Below are positions 61,201 to 64,000 of a DNA stretch of 64,000 bases, in pieces; positions within the stretch are counted from its first letter, which is position 1; each line of letters begins with the position of its first letter. The notes under the pieces are model-generated. The model saw nothing but the letters and a program-made list of their open reading frames with translations. It was not told the DNA's origin and did not search any database. A program made the translations under genes and the position numbers. Source of the stretch: Paenibacillus sp. FSL R5-0345 (GTDB lineage Bacteria; Bacillota; Bacilli; Paenibacillales; Paenibacillaceae); contig NZ_CP009281.1 in the NCBI RefSeq assembly GCF_000758585.1, positions 2,976,001 to 3,040,000 of the forward strand, given 5' to 3'.

Positions 61201-61801
61201 CTTAGGTGCGATCGAAGAATATCAGCGTGTTCATGAGCGTTATACTTTCCTCAGTGGACAAAAAGATGACCTAGTTGAAGCTAAGACTACCCTGTATCAA
61301 GTCATCCGTGAGATGGAAGATGAAATGTCGAAACGGTTCAAACAGACCTTTGATGCGATCCGTAAACAATTCGGTACGGTATTCTCGAAGCTGTTCGGGG
61401 GTGGACGAGCTGATCTCATGCTGCTAGATCCAGAGCATATGCTTGAAACAGGTATAGATATCGTAGCCCAGCCACCAGGTAAAAAACTTCAAAACCTTCA
61501 GCTGCTGTCCGGCGGGGAACGCGCCTTAACTGCGATGGCCCTCTTGTTTGCCATCCTGCAAGTGAAGCCGGTTCCGTTCTGCGTACTGGATGAGGTAGAG
61601 GCTGCGCTAGATGAAGCGAATGTCGTACGTTTTGCTCAGTATTTACGTGAGTTCTCGGAACAAACGCAATTTATCGTCGTTACACACCGCAAAGGTACCA
61701 TGGAAGAGGCGGATGTGCTCTACGGAGTGACGATGGAAGAAGGCGGAGTATCCAAGCTCGTCTCTGTACGTTTAGAGGATGAGGAAGCAGAGATCGCTTA
61801 A
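58232..61801 (+). CDS. smc: Chromosome segregation protein SMC
   Basis: A full-length 1189-residue condensin ATPase. Walker A is VVGPNGSGKSNISDGIRWVL; two long coiled coils (residues about 170-500 and 675-1020) flank a hinge at about 515-665 (HGAVAELISVPEKLEMAVET to GNVVIAESLEQA). The C-terminal head has the signature LLSGGERALTAMALLFAI and Walker B PFCVLDEVEAALDEANV. AGAGGTGAT precedes the ATG. It organises and segregates the chromosome with ScpAB. Confidence 0.97.
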   Translation: MFLKRIELAGFKSFADKTEMEFVRGITAVVGPNGSGKSNISDGIRWVLGEQSAKSLRGGKMEDIIFAGSDARKAVNYGEVSLTLDNEDHTLPLDFSEVTVTRRVHRSGESEYLINKQSCRLKDITELFMDTGIGREAYSIIGQGRIEEILSTRSEDRRGIFEEASGIVKYKSRKKDASRKLDDTEQNLLRIHDLISELEDQIGPLKDQSEKAIRFKELREQLKHQEISVYVHQIEGIHTAWQEGNAKLETLKDEQLELSTVVSAHDAKLESGRAELRALEEQIEKQQEQLLRYSEAYEKSEGYGEVLKERKRNLESNREQLMLTLGSVGERSADRQRELGDLEAKLEASRLKLVELRKQIEDEEARLEGVADGISQSQEEKLKSALLELMNLMANARNEIRYADQQKENLERRMSRSEEESGKWTARHEELSASQKGLKDKIAQLGKELSNLRGAYITESEQLSKRQKLIEETQSGLRKWEQKREAQVSRHETMKEMQDDFDGFMLGVKEVLKGARKGQLNGVHGAVAELISVPEKLEMAVETALGASLQHVVMDNESVSRQAISFLKQRQLGRATFLPLDVIRPRQISGSDRGMVEDAEGFVGIGSELVGYDDKYASIVGSLLGNVVIAESLEQANRIAARCQYRYRVVTLEGDVVNAGGSMTGGSQHKKNNSLLSRKRQLDQLSSEIEESERQIVKLKQGIARLREEQENASVKLEDLRRDGDEKRLEEQRVSGDLKQLEQELRHVMEQVESTGAERSGFESEVRTLEETRKQASAELERLEKEEKEAHEGIRNAESARKANESAKEELQGKLTSMKVSEGKLDQEIFSLEEQLRRLRQDVGSQDKELRQNRNLLHTIEQDLASNALETVKQKEDLNSYRLKKEETAGTLDLARAERSALTRKLELEEGKTKDQRQALKVVEDKLRSTEVSVGRLDVELDNILRKLSDDYELSYELAKQRYPVPEDVPAAQADVQRLKRSISALGEVNLGAIEEYQRVHERYTFLSGQKDDLVEAKTTLYQVIREMEDEMSKRFKQTFDAIRKQFGTVFSKLFGGGRADLMLLDPEHMLETGIDIVAQPPGKKLQNLQLLSGGERALTAMALLFAILQVKPVPFCVLDEVEAALDEANVVRFAQYLREFSEQTQFIVVTHRKGTMEEADVLYGVTMEEGGVSKLVSVRLEDEEAEIA

Positions 61802-61846
61802 CGGCTTGCTGAATAATGAGTTTTTTAAGTATCAGCTTTCGAAGCG

Positions 61847-61890
61847 AGTTTTGTACGAAGTTAAATCAATGAAGTGTCGCTCACAAAACT
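61847..61890 (+). other. Hairpin in the ftsY leader
   Basis: AGTTTTGT (61847-61854) pairs with ACAAAACT (61883-61890), immediately before TTTAGGAGGA, the ftsY ribosome site. It could limit ribosome access or coupling from smc. Confidence 0.5.
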
Positions 61891-61905
61891 TTTAGGAGGA
61901 AACAA

Positions 61906-62913
61906 ATGAGCTTTTTCAGGAAGTTAAAAGAAAGCATTTCCGGCAAAACGGAAAGTGTAACCAAACAATTCCGCGACGGATTAGAGAAAACCCGTAAAGG
62001 TTTTGTGGAGAAGGTAGCAGATCTTATTATCCGCCGTAAAAAAATTGACGAAGAGTTCTACGAAGAACTGGAAGAAATCTTGATCGGTGCGGACGTAGGC
62101 GTTAATACAGTAATGACACTTGTCGAGGATCTGCGCGCCGAAGTGAAGCAAAAGCGAATTGAAGATGCCGCTGAGCTGCAACCTATTTTGTCCCGTAAGC
62201 TCATGGAATTGCTGCGCGGCGATGACGATAACAGCCTGAAGGAAAATCCGGATGGCATTACAGTTATCTTGTTCGTTGGGGTAAATGGAGTAGGCAAAAC
62301 GACCACGATCGGTAAGCTTGCGCATCGTTACAAACAAGAGGGTAAAAAGGTTCTTTTGGCCGCTGGGGATACGTTCCGTGCCGGAGCGATTGAACAGCTT
62401 GAAGTTTGGGGTCAACGTGCTGGCGTAGACGTAATTAAGCAACAAGCAGGCTCTGACCCAGCCGCTGTTATGTTCGATGCTGTTCAAGCGGCTAAGCAGC
62501 GGAATGTTGATATCTTGATTTGTGATACCGCAGGAAGACTTCAGAATAAGAGCAATCTAATGGAAGAGCTCAACAAGATTTTCCGCGTTATTCAAAGAGA
62601 AATTCCGAGTGCACCGCATGAAGTATTGATGGTGCTAGATGCGACCACAGGTCAAAATGCTCTTACGCAAGCCAAGCTATTCGGTGAGAAGAGTGGCGTT
62701 ACTGGATTAGTATTGACAAAGCTTGACGGAACGGCTAAGGGCGGAATCGTTGTAGCGATCCGTCAGGAAATGAATTTACCGGTGAAGCTCGTTGGGCTCG
62801 GAGAAAAAATGGAAGATTTGCAGCCGTTTGATTCTCAGCAGTTCGTACATGCTCTTTTTGCCGGATTAATTACCGAGGAAGAAGAGATTGAAGAATCGGA
62901 AAATCAAGAGTAA
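61906..62913 (+). CDS. ftsY: Signal recognition particle receptor FtsY
   Basis: A 335-residue SRP receptor GTPase that docks ribosome-nascent chains at the membrane. The N domain opens with FFRKLKESISGKTESVTKQF; the G domain has GVNGVGKTTTIGKLAHRY, DTFRAGAIEQL, DTAGRLQNK and TKLDGTAKGG. The long acidic A domain of E. coli is absent, as is usual in Bacillota. TAGGAGGAAACAA precedes the ATG. It closes the smc-ftsY unit. Confidence 0.96.
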   Translation: MSFFRKLKESISGKTESVTKQFRDGLEKTRKGFVEKVADLIIRRKKIDEEFYEELEEILIGADVGVNTVMTLVEDLRAEVKQKRIEDAAELQPILSRKLMELLRGDDDNSLKENPDGITVILFVGVNGVGKTTTIGKLAHRYKQEGKKVLLAAGDTFRAGAIEQLEVWGQRAGVDVIKQQAGSDPAAVMFDAVQAAKQRNVDILICDTAGRLQNKSNLMEELNKIFRVIQREIPSAPHEVLMVLDATTGQNALTQAKLFGEKSGVTGLVLTKLDGTAKGGIVVAIRQEMNLPVKLVGLGEKMEDLQPFDSQQFVHALFAGLITEEEEIEESENQE

Positions 62914-62952
62914 TTAACTCTGATAACATAATCATTAAGAAGTCATATTTAC

Positions 62953-63001
62953 AAGGAATGTCCTCGAAGCTATATTTAGTTCATGAGGGCATTCCTTTTT
63001 T
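62953..63001 (+). terminator. Terminator of smc-ftsY
   Basis: AAGGAATGTCCTC (62953-62965) pairs with GAGGGCATTCCTT (62985-62997), with one wobble, then TTTT. Confidence 0.9.
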
Positions 63002-63033
63002 ATAAAATGCTTATCGGTCATTATGTTGTAACC

Positions 63034-63921
63034 CTACGGAACTCTTAGTGCGTACAAATGCATGGCGTAGGGTATCCCTTTAAATAACAACTTTTCCTCA
63101 CTAATAAGCCTCCAGAAGCGATATTCTATAAATGAGGTACTGATAAATAAATTCCACTGCCCAAAAATTGCACCTACAATAAGTCCTGCATTTACGAAAT
63201 GATCTCCCTCTTCATTCTTTTGCAGTTGCACAATTAAAGATAGAATGTCTTCGTCATAGTATGTTTCGGGAACATTTGTTAGCTGACCATTAGACCATAC
63301 TCGAAGCATATCCTCAGTGTTGCTGATTTCTTGCCACTCCAGTTCATACTGTTTTCTCTGCGCGGAGGTAAGGGGTTGCGTATTTTCGGTGTTTTTGATA
63401 ATAGCTTGCACAGCTTCGTTTGGGAGCTGACCCAGGGACTGGGGAGATAAGCCAATGCTAAATGGTTCAACAATCCCGGGAAGTTCCTCATAAGCCTCGA
63501 TTGGATTTATAACATAAATAGGTTGCTTCCTCTCACTAAGAACAAAAAGTGCAAACCGTAAACCTGTTTGATCATGGGAGTTGTCTCCGCACCAAATCGT
63601 GATTTTTTTGTCCTCGGGAATTTCTTTTAAGGTCTGAACCATGGCTCCCAGTTTATGCTGGGGATTGAGATGATAACCTTGATCCGGAAATCGTTCCTGA
63701 AACCATAACTCACGGGCATGACACCCTTGATCATTATGTAATTTGCACAGCGGCCCAGCAGAGAACGTCTCATTAAATGAAAGTACTCTTATTAAATGAC
63801 GATTACCTACACGACTAAGTGCTACCTTCATTGAACCAGCTTCTGAAAGACCAAATAACAGATAAATGTGATTCCGCCTAGCCTCTTCCTGTTCTATTGA
63901 CATAGTATATTTGTGCTTCAT
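63034..63921 (-). CDS. DUF1835 (and DUF3658)-like protein
   Basis: About 295 residues. Residues about 15-140 resemble DUF1835: HIYLLFGLSEAGSMKVALSR, then NETFSAGPLCKL and ITIWCGDNSHDQTGLRFALF. The C-terminal part resembles DUF3658 (YELEWQEISNTEDMLRVWSN and the later YRFWRLISEEKLL). The role is unknown. ATG 63921 has AGGAG ten nt upstream, and an extended -10 (TGGTATAAT, minus strand, plus 63947-63955) lies just before it; the frame open to 63999 passes through the promoter. Confidence 0.75.
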   Translation of the reverse strand: MKHKYTMSIEQEEARRNHIYLLFGLSEAGSMKVALSRVGNRHLIRVLSFNETFSAGPLCKLHNDQGCHARELWFQERFPDQGYHLNPQHKLGAMVQTLKEIPEDKKITIWCGDNSHDQTGLRFALFVLSERKQPIYVINPIEAYEELPGIVEPFSIGLSPQSLGQLPNEAVQAIIKNTENTQPLTSAQRKQYELEWQEISNTEDMLRVWSNGQLTNVPETYYDEDILSLIVQLQKNEEGDHFVNAGLIVGAIFGQWNLFISTSFIEYRFWRLISEEKLLFKGIPYAMHLYALRVP

Positions 63922-63946
63922 TTTGCTCACACTCCTATCGTTCCAA

Positions 63947-63955
63947 ATTATACCA
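63947..63955 (-). promoter_or_regulatory. Extended -10 promoter of the DUF1835-like gene
   Basis: On the minus strand TGGTATAAT is an extended -10. Its position rules out the longer upstream reading of the gene. No clear -35 was seen. Confidence 0.6.
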
Positions 63956-64000
63956 TACACCATGAAATCATATTCCTTCCAACTATATAAAAAAAACAAC

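Overview
The window looks like a chromosomal segment of a Paenibacillus-like Bacillota bacterium. This is inferred from gene content and order: an rsmD-coaD-ylbJ-sepM-tmcAL-yceD-rpmF block followed by fapR-plsX-fabH-fabD-fabG-acpP-fabF-rnc-smc-ftsY, a seven-subunit Mrp antiporter operon, YjcZ-type and YlbJ sporulation proteins, strong AGGAGG-type ribosome sites and many TTG/GTG starts. No rRNA, tRNA, IS element, integrase or CRISPR array was seen.

Layout. 1-6.96 kb: promoter, leader terminator, universal-stress-like protein and an mrp operon in which MrpA and MrpB are fused. 7-18.5 kb: accessory and regulatory genes. These are a PilZ protein, a TetR/MFS divergent pair with twin operators, an HpaB-type flavin monooxygenase, a BlaI/BlaR1-like pair whose sensor carries no penicillin-binding domain, a PadR-DUF1048-ABC exporter operon, a Mef-like MFS pump and a small coiled-coil protein. 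18.5-33.6 kb: a mosaic region. It holds a SecA2-like ATPase, a phosphotransferase, a photolyase, an SLH protein with a Thr/Pro repeat tail, a two-component system with a linked secreted protein, a PD-(D/E)XK plus winged-helix protein and a 13-copy 51-bp tandem repeat. At least four degraded fragments of a sulfurtransferase gene lie between them, and the intact copy sits at the right edge. 33.6-44.5 kb: two beta/gamma-crystallin-like paralogues, a GntR-controlled double ABC operon, a second PilZ protein, a pentapeptide protein, a stranded lysin-holin pair, spore-type small proteins, a hydrolase and unknown membrane or secreted proteins. 44.7-63 kb: conserved housekeeping (RNA modification, CoA synthesis, ribosome, fatty acid and phospholipid synthesis, RNase III, SMC, FtsY). 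63-64 kb: a DUF1835-type gene.

How the genes work together. The fap/fab block forms one lipid-synthesis unit with a near-perfect FapR operator between the promoter and fapR. PlsX feeds acyl-phosphate to phospholipid synthesis, FabD/FabH/FabG/FabF with AcpP run chain initiation and elongation, and FapR senses malonyl-CoA. The TetR, BlaI, PadR and GntR modules each show a promoter with an inverted repeat placed where the encoded regulator could act.

The most unusual signals are (1) a family of about 100-bp interspersed elements, four full and one partial copy in 49.5-58.1 kb, with two stem-loops whose second stem varies by pair-preserving changes; (2) the repeated sulfurtransferase 3' ends, which suggest stacked insertions at one gene end; (3) the 51-bp repeat array beside a nuclease/winged-helix protein; and (4) the short promoter-terminator leader of the Mrp operon. 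All functional calls are from reading the sequence and recalled family knowledge; no searches were run.
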